This document shows positions 1 to 8,499 of a stretch of DNA of 64,000 nt, piece by piece. Where the stretch lies: the NCBI RefSeq assembly GCF_050231725.1, contig NZ_CP077172.1, positions 1,178,001 to 1,242,000 of the forward strand, read 5' to 3'. The stretch's first letter is position 1, and each line of letters starts with the position of its first letter. A program made the position numbers and the translations under genes. The notes beneath the pieces were generated by a model. That model had not been told where the DNA came from. It did not search any database and saw nothing but the letters and a program-made list of their open reading frames with translations. The stretch is from Fusobacterium nucleatum_L. Its GTDB lineage: Bacteria; Fusobacteriota; Fusobacteriia; Fusobacteriales; Fusobacteriaceae.

Positions 1-31
1 AAAAAAATTTGTAACTCACTTATTTTTTACT
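1..31. repeat. Truncated tail of a dispersed intergenic repeat
   Basis: The stretch around positions 9-31 (TGTAACTCACTTATTTTTTAC) closely resembles the right-hand end of the two larger repeats at 10740-10900 and 22103-22276, which end in GTAACTTACTT and GTAATTCGCTT followed by a T-run. Only the outermost part lies inside the window, so the rest of a third copy may lie to the left. The assignment rests on this short match alone. Confidence 0.4.
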
Positions 32-201
32 TTAGACTGAAAATTTAACTTTGTAGTAGTCCCTTCTTTTTTCTAAAAAAATTTTAATCAAACCTTAACC
101 TTAATATATTAAAATGATATCAATAATAAAATTTGATATTAACTCCAATTTATGATAAATTATTTTTTAGGGGATAAATTTATACAAATTAGGTGGGCAT
201 T

Positions 202-774
202 ATGATAATAGGTTTAACTGGTGGAATAGCTAGTGGAAAAAGCACAGTATCAAAATATTTAGCAGAAAAAGGTTTTAAAGTTTATGATGCAGATAAAATT
301 GCAAAGGATATTTCAGAAAAAAAATTAGTTCAAGAAGAAATAATTGCAACTTTTGGAGATAAAATTTTAGAGGAAAATAGAAATATTGATAGAAAAAAAT
401 TAAAAGAAATAGTCTTTGAGGATAAAGAAAAATTAAAGCAATTAAATGCTATAATACATCCAAAAGTTATTGATTTCTATAAAGAATTAAAAAAACAAAA
501 TACTGATGAAATAATAATTTTTGATGTACCATTACTATTTGAAAGTAGAATAGACAAATTTTGTGATAAAATCTTAGTTGTTATCTCAGATTATGAAATA
601 CAATTAAATAGGATAGTTGAAAGAGATAAAATAGATAGAGACTTAGCAGAAAAAATAATAAAATCTCAATTATCAAATGAGAAAAGAATAAAAAAGGCAA
701 ATGTAGTAATAGAAAATAATTCAAGTTTAGAAGAATTATATGAAAAAGTAGAAAGGTTTTGTGAAACAATATGA
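202..774 (+). CDS. coaE: Dephospho-CoA kinase
   Basis: CoaE phosphorylates the 3'-hydroxyl of the ribose of dephospho-CoA with ATP, the last step of coenzyme A synthesis, in the cytoplasm. The product of 190 residues begins with the family's characteristic P-loop (GGIASGKST, residues 7-15), followed by the YDADKIAKDI substrate region and a DVPLLFE motif near residue 112; the length is typical. I chose the ATG at 202 over an in-frame GTG at 193 because the ribosome-binding sequence AGGTGGG (191-197) lies at normal distance from 202 and the P-loop then starts where it does in homologues. The stop overlaps the next start (ATGA), so the downstream U32 gene is translationally coupled. Confidence 0.95.
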   Translation: MIIGLTGGIASGKSTVSKYLAEKGFKVYDADKIAKDISEKKLVQEEIIATFGDKILEENRNIDRKKLKEIVFEDKEKLKQLNAIIHPKVIDFYKELKKQNTDEIIIFDVPLLFESRIDKFCDKILVVISDYEIQLNRIVERDKIDRDLAEKIIKSQLSNEKRIKKANVVIENNSSLEELYEKVERFCETI

Positions 775-2933
775 AGATAGTAGCACCAGCAGGGAATATG
801 GAAAGATTTTACTCTGCCATTAGTGCAACAGCTGATGAAATATATTTAGGTTTGAAAGGTTTTGGAGCAAGAAGAAATGCAGAAAACTTTACAGTTGAGG
901 AGTTAAAACAGGCAATAGACTATGCCCATTTAAGAGGGAGCAGAATATTTCTAACTCTTAATACGATAATGACTAATAGAGAGATTGAACTTCTATATCC
1001 AACTTTAAAAGACTTATATAACTATGGTTTAGACGCAATAATTGTACAAGATATCGGCTATGCAGAATATTTACATAAGAACTTCCCTAATATAGAAATT
1101 CATGGAAGTACACAGATGACAGTTGCCAATTATCATGAAATAAACTATTTAAAAGAATTGGGCTTTAAAAGAATAGTTTTACCAAGGGAATTAACTTTTG
1201 AAGAAATAAAAGAAATCAGAGAACACACAGATATGGAGCTTGAAGTCTTTGTATCAGGTTCACTTTGTATTTCTTTTTCTGGGAATTGTTATATGAGTAG
1301 CTTTATAGGTGGAAGAAGTGGTAATCGTGGAATGTGTGCCCAACCTTGTAGAAAGGAATACAAAACTTCTTGTGGAGAAAAATCCTATTTTCTAAGCCCT
1401 AAAGACCAGTTATATGGTTTAGATGAAATAAAGAAATTGCAAGAAATTGGAGTAGAAAGCATAAAGGTTGAAGGAAGAATGAAAGATGTTTCCTATGTCT
1501 ATGAAACAGTTTCTTATTTCAGAAATTTAATAAATGGAATAGATAAGGAAGAAAATACTCCTAAATTATTTAATAGAGGCTATTCAAAAGGATATTTCTA
1601 TGATAATGCTAAAACTATTATGAATAGAGATTATTCATATAATATGGGCGAAAAAATAGGAGAAGTTGTAGGAAAAAGTATAAAACTAGACGAAGATATA
1701 GTTTCAGGAGATGGAATAACATTTGTTTCAAAGGATTATAAAAATCTAGGTGGAACATATATAAACAAGATAGCCTATAAAAATGAAAAGCTAATTTTGA
1801 ATTTTCCAGATGGAACAAAATATATTTTTAGAAACTACAATAAAAAGTTAAATGATGAGATTTCAAAAAAGATAAAGAGTACAGATAAAAAATTAGAAAT
1901 AAATTTTGATTTCACAGCAAAATTAGATGAAAAATTAATTTTAAAAACTTATTTAGAAGATGAAAATGGAAATAGGATTTTAAATTTAGAAGAAATCTCT
2001 GAAACTTTAACTCAAAAAGCACAGAAAAGAGCTATAAGTGAAGAGGATATAAAGGAAAAATTATCAGAAATTAGAGATAGTGAATTTATTGTTAAAAATA
2101 TAAAAATTAATATAGATGAAAATATTTTTATTCCATTGTCAGAGTTAAAAAACTTAAAAAGAAATGCAGTTGAAAAGTTTAGAGAAAAGATACTTTCATA
2201 TTTTAGAAGAGATTTAGACAGTGAATTAAAAGAAAATAATCAAGAGTATTTTAAATTAGAAATAGAAAAAGATGAGCCAAAGGACTTGGAAATAAGAGTT
2301 ATAGTTTCTAATGAAGAGCAAAAAAACTTTTTAGAAAATATAAAAGATGAGTATAATATAAGGGAAATATATTATAGAACTTATGATATAGCTAAGCAGT
2401 CTATGTTAGGCCAACATAATTTAGATAATAAGTTGGCTTCTAATTTATATGAGTTATTAGAGAATAAAAATTCAGCTGTGATGTTAAATTGGAATATGAA
2501 TATAGTAAATTCCTATACTATCTCTGTTTTAGAAAAAATTGAAAAACTTGAAAGTTTTATAGTTTCTCCAGAAATAAATTTTTCTAAGATAAGAGAGTTA
2601 GGGAAAACAAGACTAAAAAAAGCCTTGTTAATTTATTCAAAACTAAAAGGAATGACAATAGATATTGATATAGCAGATAATAAAAATGAAATTATCACTA
2701 ATAAAGAAAATGATAAATTCAATATTATTAAAAATAAATATGGAACAGAAATATTTTTAGATAATCCTCTTAATATTATTAATATAATGGAAGATATCAA
2801 AAAATTAAATGTTGATATAGTAGTTTTGGAGTTCACAACTGAAACTATTGAAGATATTAAAAAAGTATTAAAACAATTAAAGACAAGAAAAGGTGAATAC
2901 AGAGAATATAACTATAAAAGGGGTGTGTATTAA
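771..2933 (+). CDS. Peptidase U32 family protein, probable RNA hydroxylation factor
   Basis: This 720-residue protein belongs to the U32 'collagenase-like' family. The N-terminal half carries the family signature (residues about 160-190: E-F-V-S-G-S-L-C, then NCYMSS and RGMCAQPCR) with clustered cysteines, and the C-terminal half matches the extension seen in long members (DUF3656 type). Characterised long and short U32 proteins in E. coli (RlhA, TrhP) hydroxylate a cytidine in 23S rRNA or a uridine in tRNA, and the cysteines are thought to hold an iron-sulfur cluster. An RNA-modifying role is therefore more likely than proteolysis, but the substrate here is inference. It overlaps coaE by 4 bases and pgpA by one base (TAATG). 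Confidence 0.85.
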   Translation: MKIVAPAGNMERFYSAISATADEIYLGLKGFGARRNAENFTVEELKQAIDYAHLRGSRIFLTLNTIMTNREIELLYPTLKDLYNYGLDAIIVQDIGYAEYLHKNFPNIEIHGSTQMTVANYHEINYLKELGFKRIVLPRELTFEEIKEIREHTDMELEVFVSGSLCISFSGNCYMSSFIGGRSGNRGMCAQPCRKEYKTSCGEKSYFLSPKDQLYGLDEIKKLQEIGVESIKVEGRMKDVSYVYETVSYFRNLINGIDKEENTPKLFNRGYSKGYFYDNAKTIMNRDYSYNMGEKIGEVVGKSIKLDEDIVSGDGITFVSKDYKNLGGTYINKIAYKNEKLILNFPDGTKYIFRNYNKKLNDEISKKIKSTDKKLEINFDFTAKLDEKLILKTYLEDENGNRILNLEEISETLTQKAQKRAISEEDIKEKLSEIRDSEFIVKNIKINIDENIFIPLSELKNLKRNAVEKFREKILSYFRRDLDSELKENNQEYFKLEIEKDEPKDLEIRVIVSNEEQKNFLENIKDEYNIREIYYRTYDIAKQSMLGQHNLDNKLASNLYELLENKNSAVMLNWNMNIVNSYTISVLEKIEKLESFIVSPEINFSKIRELGKTRLKKALLIYSKLKGMTIDIDIADNKNEIITNKENDKFNIIKNKYGTEIFLDNPLNIINIMEDIKKLNVDIVVLEFTTETIEDIKKVLKQLKTRKGEYREYNYKRGVY

Positions 2934-3448
2934 TGGGAAAGCATAACCACAATCATAAACTCATTAAGAATTTAGGAACTTGTTTTGGCTTGGGAGAAAT
3001 GTCTTTTATGCCAGGAACATTTGGAACATTAGGAGGAATACCAATATTCCTACTGTTGACATATTTAAGAAAATTCTTTTTAAATGTAATGATATTTAAT
3101 TCTTTTTACCTTGTGTTTCTAGTTACATTTTTCGCAATAGCAGTGTATGTATCAGATATTTGTGAAAAAGAGATATTTAAAAAAGAGGATCCACAAGCAG
3201 TTGTAATTGATGAAGTACTAGGATTTTTAACTACCTTATTTTTAATAAATCCTGTTGGAATAAAAGCAACTTTAATTGCTATGCTATTGGCATTTATAAT
3301 TTTTAGAATACTAGATATAACAAAAATAGGACCTATATATAAATCACAAAGTTTTGGTAATGGGGTTGGGGTAGTTTTAGATGATTTCTTAGCAGGAATT
3401 ATAGGGAATTTTATTTTGGTGTTTATCTGGACAAAATTTTTCTATTGA
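2933..3448 (+). CDS. pgpA: Phosphatidylglycerophosphatase A
   Basis: PgpA removes phosphate from phosphatidylglycerophosphate to give phosphatidylglycerol at the inner membrane. The 171-residue product shows the family's N-terminal FGLG...PGTFGTLGG motif (about residues 18-35), the acidic VVIDEVLGF motif near residue 93, and several hydrophobic segments. The near-C-terminal GVVLDDFLAGI segment is also typical. The His-rich start (GKHNHNH) is unusual but short. The start codon overlaps the previous stop by one base, so it depends on translation of the U32 gene. Confidence 0.88.
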   Translation: MGKHNHNHKLIKNLGTCFGLGEMSFMPGTFGTLGGIPIFLLLTYLRKFFLNVMIFNSFYLVFLVTFFAIAVYVSDICEKEIFKKEDPQAVVIDEVLGFLTTLFLINPVGIKATLIAMLLAFIIFRILDITKIGPIYKSQSFGNGVGVVLDDFLAGIIGNFILVFIWTKFFY

Positions 3449-3458
3449 TGGGGGAAAA

Positions 3459-4655
3459 ATGAAAGCGGGGATATTTTTAGTTGGTACAGAGTTATTAAAT
3501 GGAGCAACAATAGATACAAATAGTATTTATATAGCAAAAGAATTAAATAAATATGGAATTGAAATAGAATTCAAAATGACAGTTAGAGATGTTATGGATG
3601 AGATAGTAAAAGCTTTAAAGTATGCGAAGAAAAATGTAGACTTAGTTATTTTAACAGGTGGTTTAGGACCTACTGATGATGATATAACTAAGGAAGCAAT
3701 GGCAAAATTTTTAAAGAAAAAATTAGTCATAGATGAAAAAGAAAAGAAAGAGCTTTTAAGAAAATATAAAGCATATAAAAATTTAAATAAAATTAATTTA
3801 AAAGAAGTTGAAAAACCAGAGGGTGCAATAAGTTTTAAAAATGATGTAGGAATGGCACCAGCAGTTTATGTAGATGGCTTAGTTGCTTTTCCAGGATTTC
3901 CTAATGAATTAAAAAATATGTTTCCGAAATTTTTAAAATATTATGTGAAAGAAAACAATTTAAAAAGTCAAATTTACATAAAAGATATAATCACTTATGG
4001 AATTGGTGAAAGTGTACTTGAAACAACAGTAAAAGATTTATTTACTGAGAAAGATATTTTTTATGAATTTTTAGTAAAAGACTACGGGACTCTAATAAGG
4101 TTGCAAACAAAGATTGAAAATAAAAAGAATGTAGCAAAAATTGTAAAAAAATTATATAATAGAATATCTGAGTTCATAATTGGAGAAGATGACGACAGAA
4201 TAGAAAATACTATATATGAATGTTTAAATTCAGGGGAAAAGCCACTTACAATTTCAACAGCAGAATCTTGTACAGGTGGTATGATAGCAAGTAAATTAAT
4301 TGAAGTTCCAGGTATCTCAGAAAATTTTATTGAAGGAATAGTTTCTTATTCGAATGAAGCAAAGGTAAAAAGACTGAAAGTTAAAAAAGAAACACTTGAA
4401 AAATATGGAGCAGTCAGTGAAGAAGTAGCAAGAGAAATGCTTGCAGGTTTAAAAACAGATATTGGAATTTCAACAACAGGTATAGCAGGACCAGGTGGAG
4501 GAACAAAGGATAAACCGGTAGGTCTTGTTTATATAGGAATAAAAGTAAAAAATGAAGTAAAAGTTTTTAGAAGAGAGTTAAAAGGTGATAGAAACAAAAT
4601 AAGACAGAGAGCAATGATGCACGCACTCTATAACTTATTAAAAATATTAAAATGA
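3459..4655 (+). CDS. cinA: CinA-family protein (MoCF domain plus NMN amidohydrolase domain)
   Basis: The 398-residue protein has the two CinA domains. Residues 1-170 form a molybdopterin-binding-like fold (GTELLNGATIDTNS, LTGGLGPTDDDITKEA), acting in other bacteria as an ADP-ribose pyrophosphatase. Residues about 250-398 form a PncC-type domain (STAESCTGGMIASKL, STTGIAGPGGGTKDKPVGLVYIG) that deamidates nicotinamide mononucleotide for NAD recycling. Both signature motifs are intact. It starts 10 bases after pgpA with a GGGGGAA ribosome-binding site. The name comes from competence loci, but nothing here links it to transformation; pyridine-nucleotide salvage is the better-supported role. Confidence 0.9.
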   Translation: MKAGIFLVGTELLNGATIDTNSIYIAKELNKYGIEIEFKMTVRDVMDEIVKALKYAKKNVDLVILTGGLGPTDDDITKEAMAKFLKKKLVIDEKEKKELLRKYKAYKNLNKINLKEVEKPEGAISFKNDVGMAPAVYVDGLVAFPGFPNELKNMFPKFLKYYVKENNLKSQIYIKDIITYGIGESVLETTVKDLFTEKDIFYEFLVKDYGTLIRLQTKIENKKNVAKIVKKLYNRISEFIIGEDDDRIENTIYECLNSGEKPLTISTAESCTGGMIASKLIEVPGISENFIEGIVSYSNEAKVKRLKVKKETLEKYGAVSEEVAREMLAGLKTDIGISTTGIAGPGGGTKDKPVGLVYIGIKVKNEVKVFRRELKGDRNKIRQRAMMHALYNLLKILK

Positions 4656-4674
4656 AAAGGTACGGTAAAAGAAA

Positions 4675-5229
4675 ATGACAATAGGTGAGAAATTAAAGAA
4701 AAGTAGGAACGATAAGGGAATGTCTTTAAGAGAACTTGCAACAAAGGTAGAATTGTCAGCAAGTTTCTTATCACAAATTGAGCAAGGAAAAGCCTCTCCT
4801 TCAATAGAAAATTTAAAAAAGATAGCACACACATTAGATGTTAGAGTAGCTTATCTTATTGAAGATGAGGAAGATGATATCAGAAATATAGAACATGTTA
4901 AGAAAGACAGTGTAAGATATATAGAAAGTTTAGATTCTAATATTAAAATGGGAATTTTACTTTCAAATAATAGAGAGAAAAATATAGAACCTATAATATA
5001 TGAAATAGGAATTGATGGAGAAAGTGGAAGAGATTTCTATAGCCATGGAAGTTCTGAAGAATTTATATATATATTAGAAGGTGAATTAGAAGTATATGTA
5101 GCAAATAAAAAATATAAATTATCAAAAGGAGATAGTTTATACTTTAAATCTAACTTAAAACATAGATTTAAAAATACTTCCAAAAAGGAAGTAAAAGCAC
5201 TGTGGGTTGTTAGCCCACCAACATTTTAG
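4675..5229 (+). CDS. XRE-family regulator with C-terminal cupin domain
   Basis: The 184-residue protein has an N-terminal helix-turn-helix (residues about 5-60: GEKLKKSRNDKGMSLRELA, SASFLSQIEQGKASPSIENL) and a C-terminal cupin barrel (residues about 115-184) with HGSSEEFIYILEGELEV and a late KHRFKN segment, the positions where cupins bind metal or a small ligand. Proteins of this build (PuuR/SutR-like) sense a metabolite through the cupin. It lies 19 bases after cinA and 11 before the fatty-acid kinase fusion, so it may regulate this operon. No ligand can be read from sequence. Confidence 0.85.
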   Translation: MTIGEKLKKSRNDKGMSLRELATKVELSASFLSQIEQGKASPSIENLKKIAHTLDVRVAYLIEDEEDDIRNIEHVKKDSVRYIESLDSNIKMGILLSNNREKNIEPIIYEIGIDGESGRDFYSHGSSEEFIYILEGELEVYVANKKYKLSKGDSLYFKSNLKHRFKNTSKKEVKALWVVSPPTF

Positions 5230-5240
5230 ATGGAGGAAAT

Positions 5241-7778
5241 ATGAAAATAGAAATAAAAATTTTAAACCCTGTCAGGCTGACAAAGTTATTTATAGCAGCA
5301 AGCAGATGGCTTTCAAAGTATGCTGATGTTTTAAATGACTTAAATGTTTACCCTGTACCAGATGGAGATACAGGAACAAATATGTCTATGACATTACAAT
5401 CAGTTGAAAATGCCTTGATAGGATTACAAAGTGAACCTAATATGGATGAGCTTGTGGATATAATTTCAGAAGCAGTTTTATTAGGAGCAAGAGGAAATTC
5501 AGGAACAATTTTATCACAGATAATTCAAGGATTCTTAGATGCAGTAAGAGATAAGGAAGAGATAGATGTAGAAATAGCAGCAAAGGCTTTTGTATCTGCA
5601 AAAGAAAGAGCATATAAAGCAGTTAGCCAACCAGTTGAAGGAACAATACTTACAGTTATAAGAAAAGTTTCAGAAGCAGCTATGGCTTATGATGGACCAA
5701 AAGATGATTTTATACCATTCTTAGTTCATTTAAAAAATGCAGCAGCTGATGCAGTTGAAGATACTCCTAATCTTTTACCTAAGTTAAAAGAAGCAGGAGT
5801 TGTAGATGCAGGAGGTAAAGGGATTTTTTATGTTCTTGAAGGATTTGAAAAATCAGTTACTGATCCTGAAATGTTAAAAGACTTAGCGAGAATAGCTAAT
5901 TCACAAGTAAATAGAAAACAAAAATTAGAGTATATAAATAAAAATGAAATAAAATTCAAGTATTGTACAGAATTTATAATTGAATCTGGAAGTTTTGATA
6001 TAGATGAATATAAAGAAAAAATTGGTAAACTTGGGGACTCTATGGTTGTTGCCCAAACAAGGAAAAAGACAAAGACTCATATACATACAAATCATCCAGG
6101 ACAGGCATTAGAAATTGCAGGTTCATTGGGAGATTTAAATAATATAAAAATTGAAAATATGGAAATTCAACATAACCATGTTCTAGTTAAAGAGGAAGAG
6201 CTTAATAAGATTGATATAAGAGGTATAGTAAAAGAAACTGTTCCAGAAGAACCAAAGTTACTGTTTAATGAAAAGAATGTTGAAAATAATGTGGCAATAT
6301 ACGCAGTGGTAGATAATAAAAATATAGCAGATTTATTTTTAAAAGATGGAGCAAGTGCAATTTTAATTGGTGGTCAAACAAAAAATCCTTCTGTTTCAGA
6401 TATAGAAGAAGGATTAAAACAAATTAAAGCAAAAACTATCTATATTTTGCCTAATAATAAAAATATCATTGCCAGTGCAAAACTTGCAGCTAAAAGAGAT
6501 AATAGAGATATTATAGTTATAGATACTAAAACAATGTTAGAGGGATATTATTTTACAAAAAATAAAAAGATGAGCCTTCAAAATTTATTAAGACAATTAA
6601 GATTTAACAATTCTATTGAAATTACAAAGGCAGTTAGGGATACTAAGGTAAATGATTTAGAAATTAAAGTTGGAGATAATATTGCTCTTGTTAATGGAAC
6701 TCTAACAGAAAAAGCTGAAAAAGTAGAAGATTTAATTAAAAAAATCTATGAAAAATACACAAATGATAATACTTTAGCAGTTACTGTTGTAAGAGGAAAA
6801 ACAGCAACTGAAGAAGGAAATGAAATTATAAAGTCTAAGAGCTTTAAAAAATTCTATGAATATGATGGAGAGCAAGATAATTACTCTTACTATATTTATT
6901 TAGAGCAAAGAGATCCTAGTCTATCAAAGATTGCAGTACTGACAGATTCTGCATCTGATTTAACACCAGATATGATAGAAGGACTTGATGTAACAGTTAT
7001 TCCAATAAGACTTAGAATCGGAGAAAATAACTATAGAGATGGAGTAAATTTAAGTAAAAAAGAATTTTGGCATAAATTAATGAGTGAAAAAATAATACCT
7101 AAGACTGCTCAACCTTCTCCAGCTGAATTTAGAGATTACTATGAAGAATTATTTAATAAAGGATATGAAAAAATAATATCTCTTCATATTTCTAGTAAGA
7201 TGAGTGGAACTCAACAAGTTGCAAAGGTAGCAAGAGAAATGTTAAAGAGAGAAAAAGATATAATTATAGTGGATTCAAAATCTGTTACATTTGGACAAGC
7301 ATATCAAGTTCTTGAAGCTGCAAAAATGATAAAATCAGGGGTTAAATTAGAAGATATTTTAACAAGACTTTATGAAATAGCGGATAAGATGAAAGTATAC
7401 TTTGCAGTTAGTGATTTAACTTACCTAGAAAAAGGTGGAAGAATTGGAAGAGCTTCATCAGTGATTGGAAATCTATTAAAATTAAGACCTGTTTTAAAGT
7501 TAGAAGATGGAGAAGTAACTCTTGAAACTAAAACTTTTGGTGAAAGAGGAGCTATCTCTTATATGGAAAAAATTATTAAAAATGAAGGTAAAAATAGTAT
7601 ATATTTATACACTGCTTGGGGAGGAACTAACCAAGAGTTACAAAGTACGGATATATTGAAGAAAACAGCAGATACAATGAGAAAAATTGAATACAAAGGT
7701 AGATTTGAAATAGGACCTACAATAGGTAGCCACAGTGGTCCTGTCTTTGGAATTGGAATTATATCTAAAATTAGATAA
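5241..7778 (+). CDS. Fused fatty-acid kinase: FakA (DhaL + middle domain) with DegV (FakB)
   Basis: The 845-residue protein joins three parts normally found on two polypeptides. Residues about 1-210 are a DhaL/Dak2 kinase domain with the nucleotide and metal motif NVYPVPDGDTGTNM and a GARGNSGTILSQ loop. Residues about 220-550 match the FakA middle and C-terminal region (GDSMVVAQ, HIHTNHPGQAL, IENMEIQHNHV). Residues about 562-845 are a full-length DegV/EDD domain (LTDSASDLTPDM, HISSKMSGT, KGGRIGRASS), the fold that carries the fatty acid as FakB in Firmicutes. FakA-FakB phosphorylates exogenous fatty acids for phospholipid synthesis. The fusion would fix the ratio of kinase and carrier; its activity is inference. 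The gene ends at a strong hairpin. Confidence 0.88.
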   Translation: MKIEIKILNPVRLTKLFIAASRWLSKYADVLNDLNVYPVPDGDTGTNMSMTLQSVENALIGLQSEPNMDELVDIISEAVLLGARGNSGTILSQIIQGFLDAVRDKEEIDVEIAAKAFVSAKERAYKAVSQPVEGTILTVIRKVSEAAMAYDGPKDDFIPFLVHLKNAAADAVEDTPNLLPKLKEAGVVDAGGKGIFYVLEGFEKSVTDPEMLKDLARIANSQVNRKQKLEYINKNEIKFKYCTEFIIESGSFDIDEYKEKIGKLGDSMVVAQTRKKTKTHIHTNHPGQALEIAGSLGDLNNIKIENMEIQHNHVLVKEEELNKIDIRGIVKETVPEEPKLLFNEKNVENNVAIYAVVDNKNIADLFLKDGASAILIGGQTKNPSVSDIEEGLKQIKAKTIYILPNNKNIIASAKLAAKRDNRDIIVIDTKTMLEGYYFTKNKKMSLQNLLRQLRFNNSIEITKAVRDTKVNDLEIKVGDNIALVNGTLTEKAEKVEDLIKKIYEKYTNDNTLAVTVVRGKTATEEGNEIIKSKSFKKFYEYDGEQDNYSYYIYLEQRDPSLSKIAVLTDSASDLTPDMIEGLDVTVIPIRLRIGENNYRDGVNLSKKEFWHKLMSEKIIPKTAQPSPAEFRDYYEELFNKGYEKIISLHISSKMSGTQQVAKVAREMLKREKDIIIVDSKSVTFGQAYQVLEAAKMIKSGVKLEDILTRLYEIADKMKVYFAVSDLTYLEKGGRIGRASSVIGNLLKLRPVLKLEDGEVTLETKTFGERGAISYMEKIIKNEGKNSIYLYTAWGGTNQELQSTDILKKTADTMRKIEYKGRFEIGPTIGSHSGPVFGIGIISKIR

Positions 7779-7781
7779 ATT

Positions 7782-7815
7782 AATGGGGTTTTTATAGTTT
7801 TATAAAAACCCCATT
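7782..7815. terminator. Hairpin between convergent genes
   Basis: A perfect 15-bp inverted repeat (AATGGGGTTTTTATA and its complement) with a four-base loop lies between the end of the kinase fusion and the end of the toxin gene on the other strand. The inner part of the stem is A/T-rich and no long T-run follows, so termination strength is uncertain. It could serve both converging transcripts. Confidence 0.6.
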
Positions 7816-7820
7816 TGCTA

Positions 7821-8090
7821 TTATTTATATATGTCTCCACGACTTCCAATATTTAAAACTAAAATAACTATTTTATCTTTATAGACTTCAAAAATTGCCC
7901 TATTACTTCCTATTCTTAAACGAAAAGTATATTCATTATTACAATGAAATTTTTTAATATCATATTTTCTATAATTTTCTTTGTTTTCTGCTATTTCTCG
8001 AAATGCTTTATAAAACTTTATTCCTTCAATTTTATTAGCTAATATAAATTTTTCAGCCCTTTTTTTATAGATAACTTTATAGGATTTCAT
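7821..8090 (-). CDS. RelE/ParE-superfamily toxin
   Basis: An 89-residue basic protein with the layout of RelE-type toxins: MKSYKVIYKKRAEKFI at the start, a helical pair in the middle, then a beta-strand core TFRLRIGSNRAIFEV followed by IVILVLNIGSRGDIY. RelE-family toxins cut mRNA on the ribosome; ParE-like relatives hit gyrase, and the short sequence does not distinguish them firmly. The Y-R-L-R-I-G-x-x-R-x-I-F core favours the RelE side. Its start lies inside the end of the antitoxin gene (14-base overlap), the usual arrangement for translational coupling of toxin to antitoxin. Confidence 0.82.
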   Translation of the reverse strand: MKSYKVIYKKRAEKFILANKIEGIKFYKAFREIAENKENYRKYDIKKFHCNNEYTFRLRIGSNRAIFEVYKDKIVILVLNIGSRGDIYK

Positions 8091-8355
8091 TTAGATTAAT
8101 CTCCCTACCTTCATCTTCTTCAGCTTTTAGTTCATTTATAATTTTATCGAAATCTTTTTGTTCTTCATTATCTACATACTCACAATTTTTAGCCAAAAAT
8201 GTTGCTAAATCTTCTTTTTCTGTTTCTGCTATATAATTTAAAGTAGCTGTTCTCACAACTTCTGAAAATGATCTACCCATTTTTTTACAAAAGTCTAAGA
8301 TAACTTGATTTTCTTCATCAGTAAGTGTTATATTTTTTCTTAATGCAACACCCAT
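8077..8355 (-). CDS. Antitoxin of the RelE-like module, ribbon-helix-helix type
   Basis: The 92-residue protein starts with a ribbon-helix-helix-like stretch (ALRKNITLTDEENQVILDFCKKMGRSFSEVVRTATLNYI, residues 3-42) expected to bind DNA, and ends in a very acidic tail (about residues 60-92) that would wrap the toxin. An in-frame ATG exists at 8373, but an AGGAG sequence lies eight bases before the ATG at 8355, so I take 8355 as the start. A long inverted repeat immediately upstream (8378-8405) is a likely autoregulatory operator. The toxin gene follows with a 14-base overlap. Confidence 0.82.
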   Translation of the reverse strand: MGVALRKNITLTDEENQVILDFCKKMGRSFSEVVRTATLNYIAETEKEDLATFLAKNCEYVDNEEQKDFDKIINELKAEEDEGREINLNEIL

Positions 8356-8377
8356 AAGACTCACTCCTCTCATTTTT

Positions 8378-8405
8378 TATATATATAGTATACACTATAT
8401 ATATA
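8378..8405. promoter_or_regulatory. Candidate operator of the toxin-antitoxin pair
   Basis: Two perfect 12-base arms (TATATATATAGT and ACTATATATATA) are separated by four bases, directly upstream of the antitoxin start. Ribbon-helix-helix antitoxins usually repress their own operon by binding such dyads. The arms are A/T-rich, so part of the symmetry could be compositional; the central AGT...ACT is the informative part. Confidence 0.5.
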
Positions 8406-8439
8406 AAAAAACAAATTTTTTTTAATAGTTTTCTTAAAT

Positions 8440-8468
8440 TTGCATTAGTTATTTTTTAGAGGTATAAT
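8440..8468 (+). promoter_or_regulatory. Sigma-70-type promoter for the EIIA-CBS gene
   Basis: TTGCAT (8440-8445) and TATAAT (8463-8468) are separated by 17 bases, and the gene starts 32 bases after the -10 box with a GGGGG ribosome-binding site. Confidence 0.6.
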
Positions 8469-8499
8469 ATTAAATTATTAGAAATTAAGGGGGAAAAAT

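Noticed and set aside
193..201. Upstream GTG start for coaE
   Set aside because: It lies inside the ribosome-binding sequence for the ATG at 202 and would move the P-loop away from its usual position.
3459..4655. CinA as a sign of a competence operon
   Set aside because: No recA or competence genes are adjacent, and the family's demonstrated activity is in NAD recycling.
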